A stretch of DNA of 64,000 nucleotides from assembly GCA_945910005.1 (NCBI GenBank), contig OX246737.1, positions 81,338,773-81,402,772 on the forward strand, in the 5' to 3' direction. The notes under the pieces are model-generated. The model searched no databases, was not told the DNA's origin, and saw only the letters and a list, made by a program, of their open reading frames with translations. The translations under genes were made by a program, and so were the position numbers. Below, piece after piece: positions 47,205-58,185 of this stretch (positions are counted from its first letter, which is position 1; each line of letters begins with the position of its first letter). The stretch is from Isoperla grammatica (Eukaryota; Arthropoda; Insecta; Plecoptera; Perlodidae).

Positions 47205-49824
47205 GGGAGGCGATGGTAACGTGGAGATCATAAATGCCAATCAGTCCCATTATTCAGCAAAGCACTCACCTTCTCAGCCGGTACCGACAGCTGAGTGTGA
47301 AGAATGTCGCCTCGACTGGACTACGGACGGGTATCGCTCCCCGTATATAGGGGAAAGTCCCCTTTTATAAGTGTGTGTCCACGCCTTTGACTGCCGCTTG
47401 AGATTTTAGACAAGATTGATATTTAAAATTGTCAACAAAGGATGCGACGGCTAAGTAGTGATTGAGTGAATGATTGGCAGGGTGCTTCTTAGGTTGGCAC
47501 ACAGAGTAGGATGTGAGTATACGAGGGAATACTACGAATGAGTATAGGAGCATTTATGGCAGACAAGCAGTTATTAATCTAAACATGTGAAGCTAGAATA
47601 TTTGAAATTAAACTATAACATAGCATGTCAAATTCAAGACAATTATATTATTTGCTCCCAACCGTGTTTATGTAGCTATGCAGAAATGAGAACAATAGTA
47701 CTTGTGGACCCCATTTGCCCACATTACTCTAGGATTTTAATCGCAATAAACAATGCATGGTGGTATTAGGTTGCAATTAAAAAGGCTCTAATTAATTAGT
47801 TAACTTAATTAATTGATTATCTCGATAATCATAACACTGACTTGTCATCAGTACCAATTTAAAATTATTGACTACAGAAATTTTGTTTTGTGTAACAACA
47901 GGCAATTTTTATAAACAACATGCTATTTGTGTATGTTTTAAATTACATTGTTTTCACAACCAAATGCTTTTCCATAAGTAATATTAAGTTGTACTTGTCC
48001 AGTAATATTGACAAGGTGAATGGTACTTCAAATAAAACCTCGAAGAATTAACGTTTTTTCAGAATCACTATCGACACAAATATTGGTAACCGTTATGGTT
48101 TGTATCACTAGTTTCAACGTTAATATTTTCCCACATTCGAGTCAGTAGCGTCGTTATTTAAAAAAAAATTAACCTCGTGTTCCTAACCTAAACCTACCGA
48201 GTACTCATTACAATATTACACGTGTGGTTTGTGCTGTGTTGATAATACTGCCGTTAGGTGATATACGAAACCAAATGTATATTAATTCACCTTTTCAATT
48301 TGTGTAGCATTTTTAAGATATGCCAAACTGAATTTCTTTGGATTTTATCACAGTAATTTATCTTTCGTTTTGTGTTTTACAAACTAGAAAAGGTTGCCCT
48401 TTGTAATATTATAACGTTATTGAGTATTAATAATACGGATTGCACTAAAATAAATCTGGATTTAAACCGGTACTGAATATGATTGATATAAACAATTGTT
48501 TATAATGTAATGATAGTTGGTCTTTAAATGCATGCCGAATACCACGTATCGCTAGTAATGTACATAAACACGGTTGTGAAATGTTTTGTCTGGGGATATC
48601 GTGCTAGGTAAACACGGCAACACTGTCAAGTCGTGGAAACAAGTACCCTGGTTATGCGAGTCAAGGTGGAATGGCCACCCGTCCAATGTCACCTTTCGTT
48701 CCATTCGTCCGCAGGTTTGACATTTGGGACTGATTTTCAGCTGTGAAAGATACAATGTTATTGCGATACGATGAATGTGTGACAATGACAATGAAAACAA
48801 ATGCCTGTTGATGATTCAATTTGTGACAAAGGTGGAAGGGGTGACAGGTGACACAGTGGTAGCCCGTATTTCTATTATTAAATAGGCAAACAAATATGAA
48901 TAACGTATTAAGGAGGGACAACACTGAAATTTCTAACTTCTAAAGTTTCCATCAGCATTAGATGTGTTTTGCTATGTGCATTAATCAATAGCTGAGATAT
49001 TAATAGCAACAAAAAAAATTTTAAAAAAATTAAAAATGGCATTGTTATTGATTTCTCATTGTTGATTCAACAATGAATTAGCCGGGACATTTTCACATGA
49101 GCACCAAACACCAATTGATGTATATATATTTTTTTGTGAAGCTTAATAACCATTTGAGGTACAAACGGATGGATTATTTTTTTAGATTTCAAATACAGGA
49201 ACAAATTATTTTTTACTTATAACAATTATTTAGATTCTTCGATTTCCATTGCACATTAAAGTTTAGGATTTTTTTATTTTTATTCTACCAAAGGTAATAA
49301 TTATTCCATCCGTAGGGACCTTCCTTTATTATTAAAGAATATTCACAGAAAGTTTCACTTTGATTGCTCAAATATTGTAGACACTAAAATGTCCCACCTT
49401 CTGAAAAATGTAAAAAAAAAGTTATCCCAGAAATGACTGTCAAAGTTTTGTAAGTTGTGAAATGATCATAGAAATCGAGTTCAAACAAACTCAAAAACAG
49501 ATATCAATAATGAAATGTAAGTATTGTGAGTTAAATCTTAGGTTAAGAACACAACATAATATTAGAAAAAAAAAAATGCAAAAAACGAGATTTTATTCAG
49601 AATTTCAGTGTTGTCCCTCCTTAAGCCTCTGTGACATAAGTATTAATCATAACCGCAACCTAAATTAAAAAAAAACCCACGATAAACCGACAAAATTTTG
49701 AAATAAGTTTTTCCCGTTTACATATCACGACAGCTTGACCTTTATTCGGAGTTACACTGCTTGCAAATTTCGTAGCAGTATTATTATGTTCGATTGATTT
49801 GCAGCGAACGACTTGACAGAACGT
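47205..49824. other. AT-rich DNA with no supported gene
   Basis: Unique-looking sequence after the gap with no homology to the palindrome arm. Short open frames lack splice context or recognisable motifs. Confidence 0.5.
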
Positions 49825-50375
49825 CTCGTCATATTACTGCCCATCCACTTTCAATGCAGCTGCTGACCCAACTACCTTGCTGAAGACAAGACCTCGTCAT
49901 ATTACTGCGCATGCACTTTCAATGCAGCTGCTGACCCAACTACCTTGCTGAAGACAAGACCTCGTCATATTACTGCGCATGCACTTTCAATGCAGCTGCT
50001 GACCCAACTACCTTGTTGAAGGCAAGGCCTCGTCATATTACTGCCCATGCACTTTCAATGCAGCTGCTGACCCAACTACCTTGCTGAAGACAAGACCTCG
50101 TCATATTACTGCACATGCACTTTTAATGCAGCTGCTGACCCAACTACCTTGTTGAAGACAAGACCTCGTCATATTACTGCCCATGCACTTTCAATGCAGC
50201 TGCTGACCCAACTACCTTGCTGAAGACAAGACCTCGTCATATTACTGCACATGCACTTTTAATGCAGCTGCTGACCCAACTACCTTGTTGCAGACAAGAC
50301 CTCGTCATATTACTGCCCATGTACTTTCAATGCAGCTGCTGACCCAACTACCTTGTTGAAGACAAGACCTCGTCA
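49825..50375. repeat. 68-bp tandem repeat, left part
   Basis: Units start CTCGTCATATTACTG at 49825, 49893, 49961, 50029, 50097, 50165, 50233 and 50301. Each contains TTTCAATGCAGCTGCTGACC and ACTACCTTGTTGAAGACAAG, with few differences between units. The array is split by a transposon at 50376-51475. Confidence 0.96.
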
Positions 50376-51475
50376 CATAGGCGCCGACTACGGGGGGCTT
50401 GAGGTCTAGCGCCCCCCCTGAAAAATGTCAGGGGGGGCGGAGCCCCCCCTGAAATTGAATCCAACGCTTAGGAAAAATACGATATTTTCTCATATTGATG
50501 CGTGAACTTATAACTTTCGTTCGAAACTCGCCAAAAAGATTAGCAATCTTCAAGTAATTGCGAGATGACGATTCACAAGCCATTGAGGCCATTTTGCCAA
50601 ACACGGTGATGGTGTTTCGTATCAAATCGAATCTTTTTATCAAACGATTATAACGTTTTTGCAAGACGTTCACTTGACAGGCTGATGGGGCTGAAAAAGC
50701 CAATGGATTTCTGTTAAAATTTCTCCAGTTTTGAAACGTACTATTTCACGTCGTTCATGATCAGTGAAAGTCGAAATTTTCCAAAGCACTTACCTCTATT
50801 TTTAAATGGCACAACCTCAACACAATTACAACGGCAATCGAGGTATTAGTATTACGTCGTGACGGATTTTTAGCGACTTGGGAAAAATCACTGTCGAGCT
50901 TACAAGCTTGATTTAGTAGAGCCAAATGTTTCCAGATAAAGGAAAATACCCCGTCGACTTGACGATGGCAGTGACGTTCATACCAAACGACATATCTATG
51001 GGTATTCAATTTTGGGATACTGCTTCATCCAGTTTTCGAAATAGGTTTCAGGAAAAAGTAATCAATTACATGGCCAAAATGAAACAATGTGCAACTTGAA
51101 AGATCGATGGAGAAGAAACGTTATTTTCAAGGAGGATTTTGATATTTCTCTGAACTATAGCACCCCCATAGACCTCTCCAAACTTCGTGATGATGATATT
51201 TTGGGTTTTACGTCGCATATGTTTGCATTCCAACGAGGCCAATCGAGACGATGACTGGGGTATTATGAGGATGAAAAAACGCCACATGACATCCATGCCC
51301 AAGCCAGGATTCGAACCTGGAACGCAAAGATCGCGGTTTACTACCAACGCCTAATCAACCTCGGCTAACTGCACCAGCTCCAAACTTCGTTACTACTAAT
51401 ATGTGTCTCCAATGTTTATGCGACTAATTTTTTTTTTGAGCCCCCCCCTGAAATGTTGACAAGTCGGCGCCTATG
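50376..51475 (-). mobile_element. hAT-type DNA transposon (1100 bp), decayed
   Basis: Terminal inverted repeats are perfect for 14 bp (CATAGGCGCCGACT). The 8-bp target duplication CCTCGTCA is exact (50368-50375 and 51476-51483), the hAT signature. A C-rich hairpin (CGCCCCCCCTGA with TCAGGGGGGGCG) lies just inside the left end. On the minus strand, remnants of a transposase may be present: 51009-50761 includes YVVWYERHCHRQVDGVFSFI, comparable to the RWxERH block of the ZMYM/52-kDa-repressor-like hAT transposases. A SINE at 51189-51377 sits inside it. Confidence 0.85.
51189..51377 (-). mobile_element. Full-length tRNA-derived SINE (189 bp)
   Basis: On the minus strand it begins with a tRNA-like head: an A-box region GTTAGCCGAGGTTGATTAGG and a T arm TCCAGGTTCGAATCCTGG with a perfect B box. 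A body GGGCATGGATGTCATGTGGC follows, and the tail is of ATC type. It is flanked by a perfect 13-bp target duplication CTCCAAACTTCGT (51176-51188 and 51378-51390). The head resembles a serine or leucine class tRNA, but I would not name it. Confidence 0.85.
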
Positions 51476-51892
51476 CCTCGTCATATTACTGCCCATCCAC
51501 TTTCAATGCAGCTGCTGACCCAACTACCTTGTTGAAGACAAGACCTCGTCATATTACTGCCCATGCACTTTCAATGCAGCTGTTGACCCAACTACCTTGT
51601 TGAAGACAAGACCTCGTCATATTACTGCCCATCCACTTTCAATGCAGCTGCTGACCCAACTACCTTGTTGAAGACAAGACCTCGTCATATTACTGCCCAT
51701 GCACTTTCAATGCAGCTGCTGACCCAACTACCTTGTTGAAGACAAGACCTCGTCATATTACTGCTCATGCACTCTCAATGCAGCTGCTGACTCAACTACC
51801 TTGTTAAAGACAAGACCTCGTCATATTACTGCACATGCACTTTCAATACAGCTGCTGACTCAACTACCTTGTTGAAGACAAGTCCTCGTCAT
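51476..51892. repeat. 68-bp tandem repeat, right part
   Basis: Six further units of the same repeat at 51477, 51545, 51613, 51681, 51749 and 51817, then a partial one. The phase continues from the left part when the transposon and one copy of its target duplication are removed. Confidence 0.95.
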
Positions 51893-52801
51893 TACACACT
51901 CCCCATCGATAAGTGAGTTATTATATAACAAGTAATTTTTATAATGATTTCCGTAGACGACTACTATTACAATCGTTGAGCATGTGCAAGAATTTCAAGA
52001 GGATTGATAATCTGTCAACAAAAATAAAGTATCCTGAAAGAAGCACACCCAGAAGCACACCCAGAAGCACACCGAACTGCATTACACTAAGTATAACTAT
52101 ATGGTTAATATATTCTTCCCTCTCTAAAAGCTTTCTATTGAAATGATAAGCACTACATTTCCAGATGTTGAACTAAAGTTCAATACAAAATAAAAATACT
52201 CTGTATGAATTTTGCTATGAAACCAATCTTGCCCCAGGCTATGCATTCTTCACAAAATTGAAAAGACATGAAAACAGACACCGTCAAATAAACAACATCC
52301 AGGATCAAGACCACGGTTTCTTTCGAGTATCTCACATCGATCCCAGCTGTTTTCACAAAAAGTAAAGAGAACAATAGAGAAAATACGAAGGGTAGAGTAT
52401 TATCGGAACAAGAGAAACACGGAGGGAGGGATCATGATTGAAGAAACTTAAACTGAATATAGAACGAAAGGAAGACAAATGTAAAAAGGAAAGCAAATAA
52501 TAATCATGGACGCTAAAAGCGTTAAGAATCAGAGCTCTTCAAGTATGAGTAATGTTCGCATGAAGATGAAACACACATTACATTCACATTAATAAAAGCA
52601 AAAAGACACAGGTTACTACTGATGTTTATGTACATATTGCTAATTTTCACGGAACATACTGTAGCCTATGCTTGTGACTTCTGTTTTCCTTAGAATTGCG
52701 TACTGTGCACTGATAACAATGAAAAGAATTAAATAAATATAAGAAGTTATGCAAAGCTTTTTACAATCACACTAAGCGGCAGTTGGATCTGCTGTAGCGT
52801 G
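51893..52801. other. Intronic or intergenic DNA with a small triplicate
   Basis: No gene supported. AGAAGCACACCC is repeated three times at about 52039-52074. Confidence 0.5.
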
Positions 52802-52879
52802 AACGCCATAGCGTCGACATACGTATTAAACGCCATAGCGTCGACAAACGTATTAAACGCCATAGCGTCGACATACGTA
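52802..52879. repeat. 27-bp minisatellite, three units
   Basis: Units start AACGCCATAGCGTCGACATA at 52802, 52829 and 52856 and are almost identical. Confidence 0.9.
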
Positions 52880-53037
52880 ACACTGCGGCGCGCTTTAAAG
52901 CCAGACTCTCAACTTAGAAAAACTTTTGATATGTCAAAGTTACTCATGTTTTAAAACGTTGGGTAAATCGAAAAAAATTAAAAAAAAATCTGCTGCGCTC
53001 GGCAGCGATTTCAGTGGTTTTCTGACTGAACGCAGAT

Positions 53038-53222
53038 TGACGTCACTGCTCGTCAAGAGCGCGGCGGGCCGGCTGAGCTTCCTATTCGCGCTCGGTCCCC
53101 GCTCCCCGCTCCCCGCATCACACTGCACTTAATATCGGTAGTTAGCTGGACTGGACACTGTGCCACACTTGAAGGGAACAATGTGATAACATCGACTTGC
53201 AAGTGTGCATAGTGCAGGTAAG
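53038..53222 (+). promoter_or_regulatory. Possible CpG-rich promoter and untranslated first exon
   Basis: A locally GC-rich block holds a palindromic CRE-like TGACGTCA at 53038-53045 and repeated CCCCGCT words, then a segment without introns ending in GTGCAG|GTAAGT at 53219, a near-consensus donor. No coding sequence follows in the window on this strand, so this is only a suggestion. Confidence 0.22.
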
Positions 53223-53480
53223 TAAAAATATAATTACAAAATCGTGATTATGTCTTGTGTCTAAAGAGCGCGCTGCGCGAGGCCGAACCCAACTTGGGCC
53301 CCAAAATATCTAGCAGACAATAAAAATATTAGCAATAGAAAGTTCCTAACATGTCTGTACACGAGATATGCGCTCGCATTTATCACAAGTGTGTTGAAAA
53401 CCCAGCGCGTGGTGTTGTAATTAATAACTTGAGATACTTGAGGAGACTTCTACGTACTTTCCATTGCACTACTACCTATA

Positions 53481-53820
53481 GGCACGCGGGAGCGCGCAGG
53501 GCCAAGCCACGTGCAAGCTTGCCCCACGCGACTCTTACTGCACGCATCGAAGTGCACTTAACACGATGTTGCCGACGCTAACCCATACTAAATGGACATC
53601 TCAACTGTTTTTTAATCGGAGGGCTTTTACTACGAGACTACCAATTTTAAATTTCATCCCGATCGGATGTTGCGTATGGAAGGTATTAAGCCATAAAGAT
53701 CATTAAAACATTCTTCAGTTAAGTACTAGCTAATTCCTTGTCGGTCTGTGGGCCCCAAACGAATAAAGATATAAACACCAAATTTTGCACCAATTTTGTT
53801 CACCTCCCGGGGCATCCTCG
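53481..53820 (+). repeat. Fold-back repeat family, copy A
   Basis: Shares GAAGTGCACTTAACACGATG, ATCCCGATCGGATGTTGCGT and GGGCCCCAAACGAATAAAGA with copy C in opposite orientation (54794-55223), at roughly 85-90 percent identity by eye. No coding content. Confidence 0.8.
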
Positions 53821-53826
53821 GGCAAC

Positions 53827-53920
53827 GAAGTGCACTTAACACGATGTTGCCGACGCAAAACCATAATAGATTGAAACCTAAAATTTTCTTTAATCGGTGG
53901 GCTATTACCACGAGACTACC
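53827..53920 (+). repeat. Fold-back repeat family, partial direct copy B
   Basis: Repeats the first quarter of copy A from GAAGTGCACTTAACACGATG to CCACGAGACTACC, immediately after copy A ends. Confidence 0.75.
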
Positions 53921-54478
53921 CGATGAGCCGATGAATTTGTAATTTGGCTTTGGGTCATATATTATTAATATTACGTACTATAAAGCAATAATGGTAATAA
54001 GTCATCAAGCTAATGAATTTTAAAACCAATTTAATATTTAATTTAAGGAACATTTCAGGACCTAGAAAATAAAACCGAGAATGCAAATTCATCGGCCAAG
54101 CTTTTAATTATAAATAAGGTGTGTTCAATTTTGTGTTTCCACCTCGAAATGTTTCATAAGTCAATTTAATATTGTAATTGTTGTTAATATATCAATTATT
54201 AAGTGATGTAAACATTTATATATTTGTTTATTTCATTAATTACTATATTTATATATTGGACATAAAATAACTCGCTTGGCCACAATTTGAGATAATACCA
54301 ATTTAAAAGTTGAGTCTCTTTTGAAATTGGCGTTTTTTGTACGTGTGCCCTCTTTGGTTTGTAACGGTTGATCTTCTCCATTTTGGGCTTGGCCTTTTTT
54401 CCAACTTTTTTGCAATTTTTGTTTAGTATATCAATGCTTTTTATTTAAAAAGACTAATCTTGGCATGTATCCAAGTCA
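53921..54478. other. AT-rich spacer between fold-back copies
   Basis: I see no feature that can be supported. Confidence 0.5.
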
Positions 54479-54556
54479 ACTTGATCTCCGCCTAACGGAG
54501 GCTCGTCGAACTCGCAAGTTGGGAGCTCGACGAGCCTCCGCTAGGCGGAGATCAAG
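54479..54556. repeat. Hairpin repeat, second copy of the CGCCTAGCGGAG family
   Basis: The left arm CTTGATCTCCGCCTAACGGA with GGCTCGTCGA pairs with the right arm TCGACGAGCCTCCGCTAGGC with GGAGATCAAG around a loop of about 17 nt. Arms share their core with the hairpin at 5306-5374; the loops differ. Confidence 0.75.
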
Positions 54557-54793
54557 CGGACCTTGTCATTTTGTTGGTGATTTTCTTTTCCGTAATTAAA
54601 GCTAATTATTTTGTTACATGGTCACTGTCCAAGATAGGATTCTGAAAATTTACTCAGTTGTCTACATTGATGACAAAAAACGTTGTGACACAAAACTATT
54701 GTTTTTCGTCGGCAACTATTAATAATAACTAGTTTTTTGGGAGTTTTTTTTTTTAGGTTGGCATTCTGTCCAATTACAATTTTGTGTGTGAAA

Positions 54794-55223
54794 GAGGATG
54801 CCCCGGAAGGTGAACAAAATTGGTGCAAAATTTGCTGCGTATATCTTTATTCGTTTGGGGCCCACATACCGACAAGAAATTAGCCAGTAATAAGTACTTA
54901 AACTACTACTGAGCTACTACTACTACTACTGGCTAATTCCTTGTCGGTAAAGATCATTAAAAAATTCTTCACTTAACTGTTAAGTGAAGAATTTTTAATG
55001 ATCTTTACGGCTTAATATCTTCCATACGCAACATCCGATCGGGATGAAATTTGAAATGGATAGTCTCGTGGTGAAAACCCGCCGATTAAATAAAATTTGA
55101 GGTTTCCATCTATTAAAGTTTTGCGTCGGCAACATCGTGTTAAGTGCACTTCGATGCTTGCAGTAAGAGTCGCGTAGAGGAAGCTTGCACATGGCTTGGC
55201 CCGGCGCGCTCCTGTGCGCCTGG
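54794..55223 (-). repeat. Fold-back repeat family, inverted copy C
   Basis: Inverted relative to copy A. It is about 90 bp longer because it contains an extra TAC trinucleotide run (54903-54930) and an internal palindrome at 54947-55008 that duplicates part of the repeat in reverse. Confidence 0.8.
54947..55008. repeat. 62-bp near-perfect palindrome inside copy C
   Basis: GTAAAGATCATTAA followed by AAAATTCTTCACTTAAC pairs with its inverse around a 2-nt centre, with one extra A in the left arm. Copy A holds this segment once only. Confidence 0.85.
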
Positions 55224-55513
55224 ATTTATTTATATTTATTTAGCTTCACTTATAAATTGTAACTCTCGAAACGAAATACACAGCTGCAAGTGCTCGACTA
55301 ATAGTGTTTAGAGAGCCAAGCACTGCGCAATGCGAGCCGTGTCCGCTCGGGTTGTCTCGCGGAGTTGCCGAGCAATGATGGTTCGGCGCACTGGTTTCTG
55401 TGCAGCGATATTTCAAAACTCGATTAACTTGGCCACCAGATGTACGATCAAGCTGAATCGAGGACCTTCTACCACGAAATTGAATAATTATTGTTATAAT
55501 GTGCGGTAAGGAA

Positions 55514-55816
55514 TTTATTGGAGCGTATTGGAGAGAGAAGACTGAAATGGTTCGGACATGTCAAGAGGGTGGAAAGAGAAAGATTGCCGAGGAGAATGCT
55601 AGAACTGGAGATTCCAGGTAGAAGAACGAGAGGAAGACCACGACAAAGATGGCACGACAAAGTGAGGAAGGATGAAGAAATGCGAGGAGGGGATTGGAAT
55701 GTAGTTGAGGGGGAAGAGTGGTGGCAGGATAGAAGAAGATGGAGACGAGGCTTATCTTCAATGCCGACCCAACGCCGAGTTGGACGTGGCAACAGATGAT
55801 GATGATGATAATATGC
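55514..55816 (+). mobile_element. 5'-truncated LINE 3' end (endonuclease/reverse-transcriptase C terminus)
   Basis: The translation ERRLKWFGHVKRVERERLPR, followed by GRRTRGRPRQRWHDKV and DRRRWRRGL, is the conserved C-terminal end of RTE-like and related non-LTR retrotransposon proteins in arthropods. The copy ends in (TGA)n at 55793-55808, a tail type seen in RTE elements. The reading frame is closed by the TGA repeat itself. The rest of the element is missing. Confidence 0.8.
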
Positions 55817-56425
55817 GGTTCAGCCAAGTTTTAACAAGGCATTTTAGTAAATTACTTCTCACGAATAGAGGACAAACAAATAGAAGCAAATGCAATGAAT
55901 ACAAATAAAATAAAATACCTGTAGTCTTTGGCTTAGCATGCAACGTGTCTTGCTCATGCACGTTCATTCAGGGAGGGTGTCGGAGTATTTGAAAGGAGGA
56001 GGTCACACTGGTATTATAAGCTCAAGAGAGTTCGGTTGGTTCTGTTTGCAAATCAGCTCCAGCAGGGAAATTTGCTCTTCATTCAAACTCCCATCTAAGT
56101 GGGGCAAAGAAAGAAACATTGAACACGTTTTTACTAATAAGAAGCCATTGCATTGTTATCTTGATACATATTAGAATCTATTTTAGAAGAATTGTTATGG
56201 TAGTAATAAGATCAGAAATCTTGCAATAAAATAACAAATTTGCTATCAAAAATCAAAAGTTTAACACGTTACCAACAATATTTACCAATAACAGGTGTTT
56301 AAACTTAAAAATCATACGTGCAAAACAATATGTGCTATGTGTGGAGTTGTGTTTCAAGTTTATATTAGATTTTAAACGTCATTTTGTCGTAACACTAGGC
56401 CCAAGTATCAAAACATAAAACGTAC
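55817..56425. other. Intron sequence 3' of the Shaw exon
   Basis: No repeats or exons recognised. The ORF of the Shaw exon reads through the donor to 56379 but that part is intronic. Confidence 0.5.
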
Positions 56426-57380
56426 CAATTTTTTGCCCCATGGGATCTTTAGGGTTGTTCCCTGCTTTCATGGCATTCATCCTCCTTCCCTGCGCCCCGG
56501 GCGGTCCGCTCCCCGCCGACACAGGAGTTCCTCCACCCGGTGGAACACCGGGGGCCCCCGGAACCCTCGGCCCTCTCGGTTGCTCCACCGGTAACACTCT
56601 TCGTCTCTTCTTGGGCAGCTTCGCTCGTGCCTGGGTGTGCGAATAATACATCGCAAAGTTGGATACGATGACGGGCACGGGGAGGGCGATGGTCAGCACA
56701 CCGGCCAGAGCACATAGGGCCCCCACGAACATGCCGACATAAGTCTTGGGCACCATGTCCCCGTACCCCACTGTAGTCATGGTTACCAACGCCCACCACA
56801 AACCGAGCGGGATACTGTTAAAATCATTATCTGGGTTTGCTTGAATGCGCTCGGCATAGTAAACGAGACTAGCGAATATCACGATACCCAAAACGAGAAA
56901 GAAAACAAGAAGAGTCAGCTCTTTGGCCGACGCCCGAAACGTTTGAATCAAGATCTTCAACCCTGACGAGTGTCTGGTCAACTTGAACAACCTCATGATA
57001 CGAATGATGGAGAAGAACTCGAGTATGTCGGCGTTCTCCAGATGCGAAGCGTACTTTTGGAGGATGAGATCGATATAGAAGCTGAGGGTGGCTACGTAGT
57101 CGATGATGTTGACGGAAGCCTTGATGAAGGCCCACTTGTTAGGCGCCGAAATGAAACGCGCGCCGAACTCTATGGTGAACCACGCGTTACACACGCACTC
57201 GATGTAAAAGAAGGCCTCGTGCGCGTTCGTCATAGTCTTGTCCAGGGTCCACGCGGTACGGTTGGACGCTGTCTTTACCGTGATATTCCTGATGACGGGG
57301 ACACGCATGTCCGGGTGCGTCTTCAGGCAGAAGGACAGGATTGAGACGCAGATGAAGAACACGGAGATGACGCCAACTAT
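56426..57380 (-). CDS. Shaw: Shaw-type (Kv3/KCNC) voltage-gated potassium channel, transmembrane-core exon
   Basis: One exon encodes 318 residues of the pore subunit of a plasma-membrane K+ channel. The acceptor is TTTCTGTCGTTGCAG before 57380; the donor is GTACGT at 56425. Segments in order: S1 ([19 protein letters not shown]), S2 ([20 protein letters not shown]), S3 ([18 protein letters not shown]), the S4 voltage sensor with spaced Arg/Lys ([12 protein letters not shown]), S5, the selectivity filter TTVGYGD, and S6 with the PVPVIVSNF gate hinge. Then come the basic [11 protein letters not shown] and a G/P-rich cytoplasmic tail. The N-terminal T1 tetramerisation domain lies in exons upstream of the window's LINE block. 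The exon starts in phase 0 and ends with one spare base. The sequence is intact and almost certainly functional. Confidence 0.93.
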
Positions 57381-57585
57381 CTGCAACGACAGAAAACACA
57401 TTAGGTTTGTTCTTTTGTCATCTACTTTTGGGAGAAGTGGACTGGGCGTGTCCACTAAATAACGTCATTGTGGAGAGGAGGGATCAACACTCAGCTGTTT
57501 CAAACTAACGCCATGAGTGGACTTTGTATTACTTATGTAATATTTATGTAAACATTACGTCTTATGCATTACGTATTATGTTAAG

Positions 57586-57773
57586 GCTGGTCCACACAGA
57601 TTTTTTAAGCATAAGATTTAAGGTTTTAAGACGTTGTTTTAAAAACAACAATGAAAACAATGTCTTAAAACTAAAACTTTGTGTGAACGCCAGTACGTGT
57701 TTCCCATGATCCAACTTTACGACTACGCGTTAAACCTTAAATCTTATTCTTAAAAAATCTGTGTGGACCAGCC
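57586..57773. mobile_element. 188-bp MITE flanked by TTAA
   Basis: The ends GGCTGGTCCACACAGATTTT and inverse match over about 43 bp with one mismatch. TTAA is present at 57582-57585 and 57774-57777. TTAA suggests piggyBac-type integration, though a 3-bp TTA duplication as in PIF/Harbinger cannot be excluded. It sits 200 bp upstream of the Shaw exon acceptor, within the intron. Confidence 0.8.
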
Positions 57774-57952
57774 TTAACGTAAAGTGCCTAATGCAAGAAT
57801 GAGTGGAAAAAATTGAACAAACTATCCATCAGTTTTACAAAAGAACACGGTGGCAGTGGACAAAATGCTACATAATAATTTTTTTTTTTTTTTTTTTTTT
57901 TTTTTATTAAATCGTTTCACACATACGTACAATATGAGAAATTGTTTTAATT

Positions 57953-57984
57953 CCCACTAAACCACATAGTGGTTTGTCAGTGGG
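57953..57984 (-). other. Stem-loop near the 3' end of LINE A
   Basis: CCCACT-AAACCAC pairs with GTGGTTT-AGTGGG with a 3-nt loop and a 3-nt bulge, about 50 nt from the poly(A) tail. Stringent LINEs use such 3' hairpins for recognition by their own RT; here that is inference. Confidence 0.5.
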
Positions 57985-58185
57985 ACAATCATATAATTAA
58001 AGTGCAGTATGCGGACTGGTCGTGACACACAAAAGATATAATTTATGATATATAGTTTATGTAATTTAAATATAATTTATGGTTAATAGAAATACAAAGA
58101 GAGTAGTGAAATACAAGAAATAGCATAAATACAATAAGTGGTTCGTTCAATCATAATTATATATACAAATATAAATTTACCATGA

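Noticed and set aside
51300..51373. A functional tRNA gene
   Set aside because: The T arm is perfect but the acceptor stem is weak and the sequence continues as a SINE body with its own target duplication.
56379..57455. Treating the whole 358-codon frame as the Shaw coding sequence
   Set aside because: Both ends run past consensus splice sites at 57380/57381 and 56426/56425; the extra residues at each end are intronic.
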